From Streptomyces sp. CC228A (GTDB lineage: Bacteria > Actinomycetota > Actinomycetes > Streptomycetales > Streptomycetaceae): a DNA stretch of 64,000 bases. Location of the stretch: contig NZ_JAJPUI010000001.1 in the NCBI RefSeq assembly GCF_021390935.1, positions 496,001 through 560,000 of the forward strand. The letters are read 5' to 3'. The notes beneath the pieces are model-generated. The model was not told the origin of the DNA, did no database searches, and was given only the letters and a program-made list of their open reading frames with translations. Below, one piece after another: positions 1 through 9,764 of the stretch (its first letter is position 1; every line of letters starts with the position of its first letter). The position numbers were made by a program, and so were the translations under genes.

Positions 1-52
1 GAAAAGCACGTACTTCATTGTCCCATGCCGACGGGCGTTCGAACCCCGGACG

Positions 53-88
53 GAACCTCCAGGTCACAGCGGGTGACCTGGTACGTTC
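53..88 (-). terminator. Hairpin downstream of the SorC-type regulator
   Basis: A 9-bp perfect stem (CCAGGTCAC / GTGACCTGG, loop AGCGG at 68-72) is extended by an outer GGAAC/GTTCC pairing. It lies about 35 bp beyond the stop codon of the minus-strand regulator gene. No U-tract follows, as is usual for actinobacterial terminators, so the role is inferred from position and stem strength. Confidence 0.55.
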
Positions 89-121
89 CTCCAAGCCCAC
101 CGAGCGGGGGCCGTAGGAGGC

Positions 122-1171
122 TCAGGCCTTGTCCGGGTCGAAGCGCTCCAGGGCGGGCCGGGGGCCGGGCTGCGACTCGGTGAGCAGGTGGTCGGCGGCG
201 ACGGTGTCCGTGACGACGCTGGTGACGAGCCCGGAGCGCAGGACGGCGCCGATGGCCGCGGCCTTGCGGCGACCGCCCGCGATGGCGACGACCTCGGGGA
301 TGCGGCGCAGCCGGTCGGCCTCGACGGTGATGCACCGCTCGCCCAGGTCGCGTCCGACGCGGCGGCCCGACGCGTCGAACAGGTGGGCGGACATCTCGGC
401 GGCGACACCGAGGGAGGCGTAGTGGGCGCGCTCCTCGTCGGAGAGCATGTCGTGGACGGTGGAGATGCCGGGCTCCCAGGAGCCGATGGACACCGCGGCG
501 ACCGTCACCTTGTCGAAGTACTCGAAGGCGCGGGCGATGCCGGTCTGCTCCCGCAGCGCGGCGGCGGTGGCCGGGTCGGGCAGCAGCATGGGCGCGTAGA
601 TGGGGTGCGCCTCGCCTCCGGAGACCTGGGCGGCGCGGCGGACGGCCTCCACGGAGCCGCGCTCGGCGGTGCCCGCGTCGTACACGCCGGTCAGCTGGAC
701 GACGGTGCAGGGCGGCAGCCGGTCGAGTGCGGCGGCCATGTGGATGGTGGACCGGCCCCAGGCCAGGCCGAGGACGTCGCCTTCGGCCACCAGCTCGCCG
801 AGCAGGTCGGCCGCGACCTCCCCGAGGTTCTCGGGGTCGGGCGACTCGTCCTCGCCCTCGGCGGGCGACTCGACGACGACGGCGTGGCGCAGGCCGTAGC
901 GGGCGCGCAGCGCGTCGGAACGCTCCGCGTCCAGTTCCGCGGGAACCCGGATCTCGATGCGTACGAGGTCCCGCTCCAGGGCGGTCTCCAGGACCCGGGC
1001 CACCTTGAAGCGGCTGACGCCGAACTCCTCGGCGATCTGGATCTTGGACTTGCCCTCCAGGTAGAAGCGCCGGGCCATGGCCGCCGCCTGCACCAGCTCC
1101 GCGGGTCCCATCCGCAGGGCTGGACGTCCCGCCGACATTGCAGACACCGCGTTCTCCTCACTGCTGTTCAC
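122..1171 (-). CDS. SorC/DeoR-type sugar-binding transcriptional regulator
   Basis: This 349-residue protein has an N-terminal helix-turn-helix (about residues 41-62, KSKIQIAEEFGVSRFKVARV) followed by a sugar-binding SorC-type effector domain. Motifs seen in the effector part include GLAWGRSTIHMAAAL, LTGVYD and a C-terminal VVAIAGGRRKAAAI segment. Family members bind phosphorylated sugars and control carbohydrate genes. The ligand cannot be read from sequence, but the adjacent ribulose-phosphate epimerase gene makes a pentose or central-carbon signal plausible. The start at 1171 gives a short flexible tail before the HTH; internal Met codons at residues 12, 21 and 32 are alternatives. The gene is the last of a minus-strand series, with a hairpin about 35 bp beyond its stop. 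Confidence 0.88.
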   Translation of the reverse strand: MNSSEENAVSAMSAGRPALRMGPAELVQAAAMARRFYLEGKSKIQIAEEFGVSRFKVARVLETALERDLVRIEIRVPAELDAERSDALRARYGLRHAVVVESPAEGEDESPDPENLGEVAADLLGELVAEGDVLGLAWGRSTIHMAAALDRLPPCTVVQLTGVYDAGTAERGSVEAVRRAAQVSGGEAHPIYAPMLLPDPATAAALREQTGIARAFEYFDKVTVAAVSIGSWEPGISTVHDMLSDEERAHYASLGVAAEMSAHLFDASGRRVGRDLGERCITVEADRLRRIPEVVAIAGGRRKAAAIGAVLRSGLVTSVVTDTVAADHLLTESQPGPRPALERFDPDKA

Positions 1172-1266
1172 ACTCCGGATCGCCCATACTCGCAGATCCG
1201 ACGGCCGTTGATCAGTCCTGTTGGTTTGCGTTCATCTGCCGGTGACCAACCGGTGGCCCGGCGTGT

Positions 1267-1950
1267 TCAGTGGCCGCAGGCCCAGGCCGCTCCGGCAATG
1301 GTCCGGCGGGCCTGCTCCCGCAGCTCGCGCACGGCGGCGCCGGGGTCGTCGGCACCGTACACGGCGGATCCCGCGACGAAGACGTCCGCGCCCGCCTCGG
1401 CGCACCGTTCGATGGTCGAGGCGGAGACACCGCCGTCCACCTGGAGCCACAGTTCGAGGCCGTGCTTGGCGATCAGCTCACGGGTGCGGCGGATCTTGGG
1501 CAGCATGATGTCGAGGAACGCCTGCCCGCCGAAGCCGGGTTCAACCGTCATGATCAGCACCATGTCCAGCTCGGGGAGCAGGTCCTCGAAGGGTTCGATG
1601 GGGGTGGCCGGCTTGAGGGCCATGGAGGCGCGGGCGCCCTTGGCCCGGATCTCGCGCGCGAGCCGTACGGGGGCGGCCGCGGCCTCCACGTGGAAGGTGA
1701 CGGAGCCGGCGCCCGCCTCCACGTACTGGGGGGCCCAGCGGTCCGGGTCCTCGATCATGAGGTGGCAGTCCAGCGGGGTGTCCGTCGCCCTGCTGAGCGA
1801 CTCGACGACCGGCACGCCGAGGGTCAGGTTGGGCACGAAGTGGTTGTCCATGACGTCGACGTGGAGCCAGTCGGCCCCCGCGACGGCACCGGCCTCCTCG
1901 GCGAGCCGGGCGAAGTCGGCGGACAGGATGCTGGGATTGATCTGGGCCAT
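1267..1950 (-). CDS. rpe: Ribulose-phosphate 3-epimerase
   Basis: The cytosolic enzyme interconverts ribulose 5-phosphate and xylulose 5-phosphate in the pentose phosphate pathway. The 227-residue product is a typical (beta/alpha)8 family member: [16 protein letters not shown] at the N-terminus, [17 protein letters not shown] (catalytic Asp and metal His), [20 protein letters not shown] and the phosphate-binding VDGGVS. The open frame continues upstream to 2331, but homology begins at ATG 1950, so that start is chosen. It lies 95 bp upstream of the SorC-type regulator on the same strand. Confidence 0.95.
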   Translation of the reverse strand: MAQINPSILSADFARLAEEAGAVAGADWLHVDVMDNHFVPNLTLGVPVVESLSRATDTPLDCHLMIEDPDRWAPQYVEAGAGSVTFHVEAAAAPVRLAREIRAKGARASMALKPATPIEPFEDLLPELDMVLIMTVEPGFGGQAFLDIMLPKIRRTRELIAKHGLELWLQVDGGVSASTIERCAEAGADVFVAGSAVYGADDPGAAVRELREQARRTIAGAAWACGH

Positions 1951-2248
1951 GAGCCAAGCCTGCCATGTCCGGCGGCGCCTGATGGACCCGATCCCGTACG
2001 CGGACGGGACCAGGCCGGGACGGACCTCCGCTTTCCCGGCATTTCGCCGAGCGGTGCCCCGCCGGTCCCCTCCCCGCCTCGTCCTTCCGGGGCGTCCTGC
2101 ACGGGTACGGCCCCCGGTCCGCCGGGCGGCCCGTCGTGGCGGCTCCCGGCCGTCGCGGCGAGGTGTGCCGCTGCGGTGGCGCCGGGCGGCACGCCCCGCC
2201 TTTCGGCGTCCGCCGCGCCCCCGCCCGCTTCCGCGCCGCCCGGTCGTG
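1951..2248. other. Intergenic gap, rpe to rsmB
   Basis: About 300 bp of Pro/Arg/Gly-type low-complexity GC-rich DNA. The frames that stay open across it extend rpe or rsmB shadows and show no conserved protein. I see no convincing promoter, hairpin or RNA gene. A promoter for rpe would have to lie near its right side in this orientation, at about 1951-2050. Confidence 0.4.
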
Positions 2249-3688
2249 TCACGCCGTACGGCGCAGCAGCGCCAGGTACATCGCGTCCGTGCCGTGCCGA
2301 TGCGGCCACAGCTGCACGTCGGGGCCGTCACCGAGGTCGGGGACGCCAGGCAGCAGGGGGCGGGCGTCGATCCACTCGGCCTGCAGCCCCTGCGCCGTCC
2401 CCCGGCCCTTCAGGACGTCGTCCACGACCGCGCGGGTCTCCGCCAGGTGCGGCGAGCAGGTCGCGTATCCGACGACCCCGCCGACCCGCGCCGCCCGCAG
2501 CGCCTCGGTGAGCAGGGAGCGCTGGAGCGGGGCGAACCCCTCCAGATCCTCGGGGCGCCGCCGCCACCGGGCCTCGGGGCGGCGGCGCAGGGCGCCGAGG
2601 CCCGAGCACGGCACGTCCACCAGGACCCGGTCGAAGGAACCGGGCCGCCACGGCGGGCGCGTGCCGTCGGCGGCGATCACCTGGTACGGGCCGGGGTTGC
2701 CGGCCAGGGCCCGCTCGACGAGCCCGGCGCGGTGGGGCTGCTTCTCGGAGGCGAGCAGGGCGGCGCCGCGCTCCGCGGCGAGCGCGCCCAGGAGGGCCGC
2801 CTTGCCGCCGGGTCCGGCGCACCCGTCCAGCCAGCGCGTGTCGGGGCCGTCCAGCGGCGCACCGGCCAGGGCGATGGCCACGAGCTGGCTGCCCTCGTCC
2901 TGGACGCCCGCCCGTCCTTCCCGCACGGCGTCGAGCGCGCCGGGCTCCCCGCCCTCGGCGAGCCGCACGGCGTACGGCGACCAGCGCCCCGGCAGCGCGG
3001 CGTCCCCGCCCAGCACGCCCACGAGCTCCTCGGTCGTGGACCGGCCGGGCCGGGCGACCAGGGTGACCTCGGGCCGCTCGTTGTCGGCGGCGAGCAGGTC
3101 CTCGATGCCGGCGCGGCCGCCGCCCAGCGCGTCCCACAGGGCGGAGACCACCCACCGCGGGTGGGAGTGCACGACGGCGAGGTGGTCCTCGGGGTCCTCG
3201 TCGTACGGCGGGGCGACCCGCTCCAGCCAGCCGTCCAGGTCGTCCTGCGCGATCCTGCGGAGCACGGCGTTGACGAACTTGGCGCGCCCGTCGCCCAGCA
3301 CCACCCGGGCCAGCTCGACGGTCGCCGAGACGGCGGCGTGCGTGGGGATGCGCGTCCCCAGCAGTTGGTGCGCGCCGAGGGACAGCACGTCCAGGACCGG
3401 CGGGTCCACCTCGCGCAGCGGCCGGTCGACGCAGGCGGCGATGACCGCGTCGTACGTCCCCTGGCGGCGCAGCGTCCCGTACACCAGCTCGGTCGCGAGC
3501 GCGGCGTCCCGCGCCTCGAAACCGTCCTGCTCCCGCGCCTTGCGCAGCAGCGGGGGCAGGACGAGGTTGGCGTAGGCGTCGCGCTCGTCCACGGCGCGCA
3601 GCGCCTCGAAGGCGAGGACCCGCACGGGGTCCTTCTTGGGGCGCCGGTACGGCTTGGAGGGACGGCGACGGGCGGCCTGCTCGCTCAA
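2249..3688 (-). CDS. rsmB: 16S rRNA (cytosine-967-C5)-methyltransferase RsmB
   Basis: RsmB methylates C967 of 16S rRNA using SAM. The 479-residue product has an N-terminal NusB-like domain (residues about 15-150: [23 protein letters not shown]) and a C-terminal Rossmann methyltransferase. The methyltransferase part shows the SAM loop [15 protein letters not shown] and the catalytic-cysteine motifs [15 protein letters not shown] and [11 protein letters not shown], so both Cys residues of the m5C family are present. The frame is open far upstream to 4069 through a repeat region. I choose TTG 3688 because it begins [20 protein letters not shown], the usual streptomycete N-terminus, with GGAGCACC just before it. 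It shares orientation with fmt, but the gap between them is filled by a minisatellite. Confidence 0.92.
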   Translation of the reverse strand: MSEQAARRRPSKPYRRPKKDPVRVLAFEALRAVDERDAYANLVLPPLLRKAREQDGFEARDAALATELVYGTLRRQGTYDAVIAACVDRPLREVDPPVLDVLSLGAHQLLGTRIPTHAAVSATVELARVVLGDGRAKFVNAVLRRIAQDDLDGWLERVAPPYDEDPEDHLAVVHSHPRWVVSALWDALGGGRAGIEDLLAADNERPEVTLVARPGRSTTEELVGVLGGDAALPGRWSPYAVRLAEGGEPGALDAVREGRAGVQDEGSQLVAIALAGAPLDGPDTRWLDGCAGPGGKAALLGALAAERGAALLASEKQPHRAGLVERALAGNPGPYQVIAADGTRPPWRPGSFDRVLVDVPCSGLGALRRRPEARWRRRPEDLEGFAPLQRSLLTEALRAARVGGVVGYATCSPHLAETRAVVDDVLKGRGTAQGLQAEWIDARPLLPGVPDLGDGPDVQLWPHRHGTDAMYLALLRRTA

Positions 3689-3873
3689 AAGGTGCTCCGC
3701 GATTCGTTTCGGTAGAACCGTTCCAGCGTAATCCCGGCGGTGCACCCGCCGAGCGGCCGGGCCTGAGGGCCCGCGCCGCAGGGTCCGGGAGGCCCTGCGG
3801 TACGCGGCGCCTCGGGGCGGCGGGAGGTGGGCGCGACGCCCCGCGAAGGCACCGAGCGCATCGCCCGGGCGCA

Positions 3874-5175
3874 TCAGCCGGACGGGCTCGCCCGTGCCCG
3901 AGGCATCGTCCCCGGCCACACCGTGCCCAGCCGCACCGTGCCCGGCCGCACCCTGCCCGGCCACACCGTGCCCGAGGCGTCGTCTCCGGCCACACCGTGC
4001 CCAGCCGCACCCTGCCCGGCCACACCGTGCCCGGCCACACCGTGCCCGAGGCGTGGTGCCCGGCCGCACCGTGACTGAAGCACAGCGCCGGCCGTCCGGC
4101 GGCTCCGCCGAAGGCCCGTGGACCCGAGGCCCGGCGCCCCCACGCGGTCCGGACGCGCCGCGGGCCGTCCGGCCCTGCCACGTGCGCCCGCGCCGCGGGG
4201 TCCTCCGGGGTGGCCGCCCCTGTCGCGGGGCGGCGGCGCGGCGTCAGGCGCCCAGCCGCTCCCCGCCGCGATGCGCACCCCGCGCGCCCAGTCGGCGCCG
4301 TTCATCGGCTTCTTGCCCTGGGCCTGGACCCAGAGCAGCTCCACCGCGTGGGAGCCCGTCCCGACGTGCACGGCCTTCTTGCCGGCGGCGATCTCGCCGG
4401 GCGCCAGGTCGTCTCGGTCGGGCACCGGACGCACCTGGACCAGCTTGAGGCGCTCGCCGCGGAACGACGTCCACGCGCCGGGCGCGGGCGTGCAGCCGCG
4501 CACGACCCGGTCGACCCGCAGCGCGGGAGCCGCCCAGTCCACGCGGGCGTCCTCCACCGTGATCTTCGGGGCGAGGGTGACGCCCTCCTCCGGCTGCGGG
4601 ACCGCCTTGAGGGTGCCGTCCTCGATCCCGTCCATCGTGGCGGCGAGCAGCCCGGCGCCCGCGAAGGCCAGCCGCGTCAGGAGGTCGCCGCTGGTGTCGG
4701 TGGGGCGGACCTCCTCGGTGATCACCCCGTAGACGGGGCCCGAGTCCAGCCCTTCCTCGATGAGGAAGGTGGAGGCCCCGGTGACCTCGTCGCCGGCCAT
4801 GAGCGCGTGCTGCACGGGCGCGGCACCGCGCCACGCGGGCAGCAGCGAGAAGTGCAGGTTGACCCAGCCCCGGGCGGGGATGTCCAGGGCCGCCTTGGGC
4901 AGCAGCGCCCCGTACGCGACGACCGGGCAGCAGTCAGGTGCGATCTCCCGGAGGCGGGCGAGGAACGCCTCGTCGCGGGGCCTGGCCGGCTTGAGCACCT
5001 CGATCCCGGCCTCCTCGGCCCGCTCGGCCACCGGGCTGGCGACCAGTCGGCGGCCGCGCCCGGCCGGCGCGTCGGGCCGGGTGACGACGGCGGCGACCTC
5101 GTGGCGGTCCGAGGCGATCAGGGCGTCCAGGGCGGGCACGGCGACCTCGGGGGTGCCTGCGAAGACGAGCTTCAA
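3874..5175 (-). CDS. fmt: Methionyl-tRNA formyltransferase, C-terminus apparently frameshifted
   Basis: Fmt formylates initiator Met-tRNA using 10-formyl-tetrahydrofolate. The N-terminal catalytic domain is intact: [19 protein letters not shown], the formyl-THF site [18 protein letters not shown] with its Asn-His, and a later Asp in [11 protein letters not shown]. The C-terminal OB-like domain ([23 protein letters not shown]) runs to ARGVRIAAG. There the literal frame enters 120 residues of Gly/Arg-rich repeat translation, giving 433 residues instead of about 310. One extra G in the run at 4261-4264 would restore GERLGA followed by TGA at 4244-4246, giving exactly 310 residues. The coordinates given are the literal open frame; the probable true end is 4244. 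ATG 5175 is preceded by a purine-rich site. Confidence 0.88.
   Translation of the reverse strand: MKLVFAGTPEVAVPALDALIASDRHEVAAVVTRPDAPAGRGRRLVASPVAERAEEAGIEVLKPARPRDEAFLARLREIAPDCCPVVAYGALLPKAALDIPARGWVNLHFSLLPAWRGAAPVQHALMAGDEVTGASTFLIEEGLDSGPVYGVITEEVRPTDTSGDLLTRLAFAGAGLLAATMDGIEDGTLKAVPQPEEGVTLAPKITVEDARVDWAAPALRVDRVVRGCTPAPGAWTSFRGERLKLVQVRPVPDRDDLAPGEIAAGKKAVHVGTGSHAVELLWVQAQGKKPMNGADWARGVRIAAGSGWAPDAAPPPRDRGGHPGGPRGAGARGRAGRPAARPDRVGAPGLGSTGLRRSRRTAGAVLQSRCGRAPRLGHGVAGHGVAGQGAAGHGVAGDDASGTVWPGRVRPGTVRLGTVWPGTMPRARASPSG
3898..4076. repeat. 15-bp minisatellite between rsmB and fmt
   Basis: About nine copies of a 15-bp unit (GGCCACACCGTGCCC and single-base variants such as AGCCGCACCGTGCCC) are interrupted by 13-14-bp GAGGCGTSGTSYCC units near 3974, 4048 and at the left edge. 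The pattern therefore has a higher-order repeat. Because 15 bp is five codons, no stops appear in several frames, which makes both flanking genes look longer than they are. I infer it is noncoding. Confidence 0.85.
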
Positions 5176-5345
5176 AGGGGGTTACCTCACTTGTGGCCAC
5201 GGCAGGGCGGGCGGTTGGGCAGCACACCAGTCTAGGGGTGCGGGTGCACCGGGGGGCGTACGTATATCCGTGCGCCCTGCGCATATGCGGATACGCCCCG
5301 GGTGCGTGACCCTGGGACGGGTGGCGCGTTGTCAAGAGAGATTGA

Positions 5346-5951
<606 letters not shown>

Positions 5952-6132
5952 CCCGCCCGCCGGTCCGCCCCCGGGCGGCAGGGAGTCCGGTGCGGCCGCG
6001 GTCGGCACGGGCCAAGCCGCCCGCGGCCGCGCAGAGACCCCCGCTTCCCGTACGGGGCCGGTCACGGCCCACCCGCTGCCCGTGGCCGCGCAGCCCCCGC
6101 AGGCCCTGCCCCCTCGACACAGCCCCAGGCGG

Positions 6133-6168
6133 CCTGTACCGCCGGTCCCGGCGGACCGGCGGTACAGG
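6133..6168. terminator. Bidirectional terminator between convergent genes
   Basis: A perfect 16-bp inverted repeat (CCTGTACCGCCGGTCC / GGACCGGCGGTACAGG) closes a 4-nt loop, CGGC. It sits between the plus-strand HTH-like gene ending at 5951 and the minus-strand priA stop at 6234, so it can serve both. Confidence 0.75.
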
Positions 6169-6233
6169 TGCGTGCGGCGTCCCCCGGGGTGAGGAGGCGC
6201 ACCCCCACCGGGCCTGTCAGGCCTCCGGCGGGC

Positions 6234-8391
6234 TCAGCCGATGTCCAGCGGGTCGATGCGCACCCGCACCGGCCCGCCCTGCTCGCTGCGGCGGGCGGCC
6301 AGCCGGGCCGCCTGAGCCTCCTTGAGAGCGGCCGCCAGGGCCTGTCCGCTGCCCGGCGGGACCCGTATCAGCGCGCGCTCCCAGCGCTCCCCGGCGGCAG
6401 GGCGCCCGGTCGGCGCGGCCCGCCCGCCGTCTCGATCCGCAGGGGCACCGGCCCCAGCACCTCGGCGTCCGCGGGCAGGTCGACTCCCGCCAGGAAGCCC
6501 GCGACGGACTCGGGCGCCCCCACCACGGACGCCATGCGCGAGACCGGTGGAAAGCCCAGCTCGGCCCGCTCCGCCAGCTCCCGCTGGGCGTGCCCCACCG
6601 GATCCCACCGCACGAGCGCCTGCACCGGCCGCAGGGTCGGCTCCGTGACCACCACGACCGTGCCGCCCTCGCTCTGCCCCCGCACGAGCGACGCCGCGTC
6701 CATCCAGCGCCGCAGCGCGTCCTCCGCGGCCCGCAGGTCGGGGCGGCCCAGCAGGGCCCAGCCGTCCAGCAGCAGGGCGGCCGCGTACCCGCCGTCGGCG
6801 ACGGGCTCGGCGCCGGGGGTGCACACCACCAGGGCGGGCCGGTCCGGCACGGACTCCAGGATGTGGTCGCGCCCCGACGTCCGTACCGGTACCGCGGGGA
6901 AGGCCCGGCCCAGCTCCTCCGCGGTGCGGCGGGCGCCCACCACGGTGGCCCGCAGCCGGGCGGACCCGCAGGCGGCGCAGCGCCAGTCGGACTCGTCCCG
7001 CCCGCACCACGTGCACCGCAGCGCCCGCTGCTCCGGCGCTTCCAGGGGTCCTGCGCAGTGCGTGCACCGGGCGGGCTCGCGGCACCGCTCGCACGCCAGC
7101 CGCGGTACGTAGCCGCGCCGCGGCACCTGTACGAGGACCGGGCCCGACTTCAGTCCCTCCCGCACCGTCTGCCAGGCCAGCGTCGGCAGGCGGGCGGCGC
7201 GTGCGGCCTCGTCCCGCGCCAGTTCGGCGTCGCCCACGGTCCGGACGAGCGGAGCGGCGGCCCGTACCTGCTCTCGGGGGCGAGCAGGGGCCTGGCCCAG
7301 CCGCTCTCGACGAGCTGCGCCGCCTCCACGGTCGTGGTGACCCCGCCGCCAGGAAGGCGCACCGGTCGTGCGCGGCGCGCAGCAGCAGCACGTCGCGGGC
7401 GTGCGGCTGCGGGGCGTGCGGTTCGCTGTGGGCGGTGTCCCCGTCGTCCCAGACCGCGACCAGCCCCAGGTCACGCACCGGCGCGAACATGGCCGCGCGG
7501 GTGCCGACCGCCGCGTGGACGGCGCCTCGGCGGACGGCGAGCCACTGCCCGTAGCGCTTCTCCGGTCCGGCTTCGGCGGTGAGCAGCGCGTGCCGCCCCT
7601 CCCCCAGCAACGCGGTCAGCGCCGCGTCCACACGGGCGGCGGCCCGTCCGTCGGGGACGACGACCAGGGCCCCGCGCCCGGAGGCGAGGGTCGCGGCGAC
7701 GGCGCGGGCGATCTCGTCCGCCCAGGAGGGGCCGGGCAGCGCGTTCCAGACGGCGCGGGGCGCATCCCCGCGGGCGAGGGCCTCCAGGAAGGCCGGTCCG
7801 TACGCGTACCGCTCCCACGGGCCGGGGGCGGGTGCGGGCGGCGGCGGCAGCGGCCGGGGGGACGGCTTGGCCTCGGCGCGGGCGCTGCGCGGCGGCACGG
7901 CGAGCTGGAGCACGTCGGCGAGGCTCCCGGCGTACCGGTCGGCCACCGCGCGGGCGAGCCCCAGCGAGCTCGGGGCCGAGGACGGGCTCGGGTGACACGA
8001 CGTCGGCGAGCGCGGCGAGGGGCCCGTGGTAGTCGCTGTCCGCGCGCCGCTCGACGAGGAACCCGTCGATGAGCCGCCCGCCCTCACGGCGCCCGCCGCG
8101 GACCCGGCCCGCACCGGCCCCGAACCTGACGCGCACCCGCACCCCGGGCTGCGCGGCGGCGTCGAGCTCGGCGGGCACGGCGTAGTCGAAGAACTGGTCG
8201 AGGTGCAGGACGCCCTTGTTGACCACGACCCGGGCGACCGGCAGCTCCGGAGCCAGGGCCGCGCCGCGCCAGGTCCGCGGCTTGGCCTTCGGCGCCTTGG
8301 CCTTCCGCACGGTCTCCCGGATGAGCGCGAGCTGCTCGGGCGGCCGCCCTTCCGGCTGCTGCCCTTCCTGCTCCCCGTCCGTCCTGCTCAC
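6234..8391 (-). pseudogene. priA: Primosomal protein PriA, four apparent frameshifts
   Basis: PriA restarts stalled replication forks. All of the protein is present, but spread over three frames. GTG 8391 to about 7966 encodes the N-terminal DNA-binding part (VVVNKGVLHLDQFFDYAVP). Then LGLARAVADRYAGSL to RAAHDRCAFL continues in a second frame. A short third segment (TTTVEAAQLVESGWARPLL) spans about 7345-7280. The zinc region CERCREPARCTHC with CTWCGRDESDWRCAACG follows, down to about 6390. The tail GERWERALIRVPPGS to the TGA returns to the second frame. One inserted base near 7965 and one missing base each near 7341-7350, 7276-7280 and 6389-6392 explain everything; repair gives about 719 residues, the family size. 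As in other actinobacterial PriA, no Walker A GKT is visible where the helicase domain should have it (AVWNALPGPSWADE instead). Confidence 0.88.
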
Positions 8392-8507
8392 AGCCCCATG
8401 CCTACCAGACCGCACTGACAAACACCCCGCCCCAAGCCGAGGTCGGCGGGGGCGGCGCGCGCCTCCCCCTGCACCCGGGGCCCGTGCACGCCTCCCCTGA
8501 ACGCCGG

Positions 8508-8540
8508 AGCCCCGGCGCCGTACGGGACGGTGCCGGGGCT
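8508..8540 (-). terminator. metK terminator hairpin
   Basis: The stem AGCCCCGGC / GCCGGGGCT is extended by a G-U pair and CCGT/ACGG, giving 14 pairs around a 5-nt loop. It starts about 15 bp past the metK stop. Confidence 0.75.
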
Positions 8541-8555
8541 TCGGGGGTGCGTGGC

Positions 8556-9764
8556 CTACAGCCCGGCCGCCTGGCGGAGGGCGTCGACGCGGTCGGTGCG
8601 CTCCCAGGTGAAGTCGGGCAGCTCGCGGCCGAAGTGGCCGTAGGCCGCGGTCTGGGCGTAGATCGGGCGCAGCAGGTCGAGGTCGCGGATGATCGCGGCC
8701 GGGCGCAGGTCGAAGACCTGGGAGATGGCCTGCTCGATCTTCTCGGCCTCGATCTTGGCCGTGCCGAAGGTCTCGACGAAGAGGCCGACGGGCTCGGCCT
8801 TGCCGATGGCGTAGGCGACCTGGACCTCGCAGCGGGAGGCGAGGCCGGCGGCGACGACGTTCTTGGCGACCCAGCGCATGGCGTAGGCGGCCGAGCGGTC
8901 GACCTTGGACGGGTCCTTGCCGGAGAAGGCACCGCCGCCGTGGCGGGACATGCCGCCGTACGTGTCGATGATGATCTTGCGGCCGGTGAGGCCGGCGTCG
9001 CCCATCGGACCGCCGATCTCGAAGCGCCCGGTCGGGTTGACCAGCAGGCGGTAGCCCTCGGTGTCGAGCTTGATGCCGTCGTCCAGGAGCTGCTTGAGGA
9101 CGTGCTCGACGACGAACTCGCGGATGTCGGGCGCGAGCAGCGAGTCCAGGTCGATGTCCGAGGCGTGCTGCGAGGACACCACGACCGTGTCGAGGCGCAC
9201 CGCCTTGTCGCCGTCGTACTCGATGGTGACCTGCGTCTTGCCGTCCGGGCGCAGGTAGGGGATCGTGCCGTTCTTGCGGACCTCGGTCAGCCGCTTCGAC
9301 AGGCGGTGCGCGACGTGGATCGGCAGCGGCATCAGCTCCGGCGTCTCGTCCGACGCATAGCCGAACATCAGGCCCTGATCGCCCGCGCCCTGCCGGTCCA
9401 GCTCGTCCTCGTCGCCCTCGACCCGGTTCTCGTACGCGGTGTCCACACCCTGCGCGATGTCCGGGGACTGCGAGCCGATCGAGACGGACACACCGCAGGA
9501 CGCGCCGTCGAAGCCCTTCTTCGAGGAGTCGTAACCGATCTCCAGGATCTTCTCGCGCACCAGCGTGGGAATGTCCGCCCACGCCTTGGTGGTGACCTCG
9601 CCGGCCACATGCACCAGGCCGGTGGTGATCAGCGTCTCCACGGCGACACGGGAGGTCGGGTCCTCCCGGAGCAGCGCGTCGAGGATCGTGTCGCTGATCT
9701 GGTCAGCGATCTTGTCGGGGTGACCTTCGGTCACGGACTCCGAAGTGAAGAGGCGACGGGACAC
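8556..9764 (-). CDS. metK: S-adenosylmethionine synthetase
   Basis: MetK makes SAM from methionine and ATP, releasing phosphate and pyrophosphate. The 402-residue length and all family landmarks fit: [18 protein letters not shown] (ATP and Mg2+ site), [12 protein letters not shown] (signature 1) and [19 protein letters not shown] (signature 2, P-loop-like). The ATG at 9764 gives [11 protein letters not shown], the standard streptomycete N-terminus. The gene stands alone: about 885 bp of noncoding DNA with a tandem repeat separates it from coaBC upstream, and a strong hairpin follows it. SAM supply affects antibiotic production and development in Streptomyces (family knowledge). I could not recognise a SAM riboswitch upstream. 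Confidence 0.97.
   Translation of the reverse strand: MSRRLFTSESVTEGHPDKIADQISDTILDALLREDPTSRVAVETLITTGLVHVAGEVTTKAWADIPTLVREKILEIGYDSSKKGFDGASCGVSVSIGSQSPDIAQGVDTAYENRVEGDEDELDRQGAGDQGLMFGYASDETPELMPLPIHVAHRLSKRLTEVRKNGTIPYLRPDGKTQVTIEYDGDKAVRLDTVVVSSQHASDIDLDSLLAPDIREFVVEHVLKQLLDDGIKLDTEGYRLLVNPTGRFEIGGPMGDAGLTGRKIIIDTYGGMSRHGGGAFSGKDPSKVDRSAAYAMRWVAKNVVAAGLASRCEVQVAYAIGKAEPVGLFVETFGTAKIEAEKIEQAISQVFDLRPAAIIRDLDLLRPIYAQTAAYGHFGRELPDFTWERTDRVDALRQAAGL

Noticed and set aside
30..55. GTTCGAACCCCGG resembles a tRNA T-loop
   Set aside because: No matching acceptor, D or anticodon arms can be drawn around it, and the 5-bp T stem does not form.
188..3715. Very long plus-strand open frame (1175 codons) opposite the SorC-type regulator, rpe and rsmB
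   Set aside because: It is the antisense shadow of real minus-strand genes; high GC removes stop codons. The translation is Gly/Arg/Asp-rich without motifs.
3898..4076. CRISPR array
   Set aside because: Units are directly adjacent 15-mers without unique spacers, and no cas genes are present.
6380..7970. Programmed ribosomal frameshifting in priA
   Set aside because: Four shifts in both directions, without slippery heptamers followed by structures, do not fit programmed frameshifting; indels are simpler.
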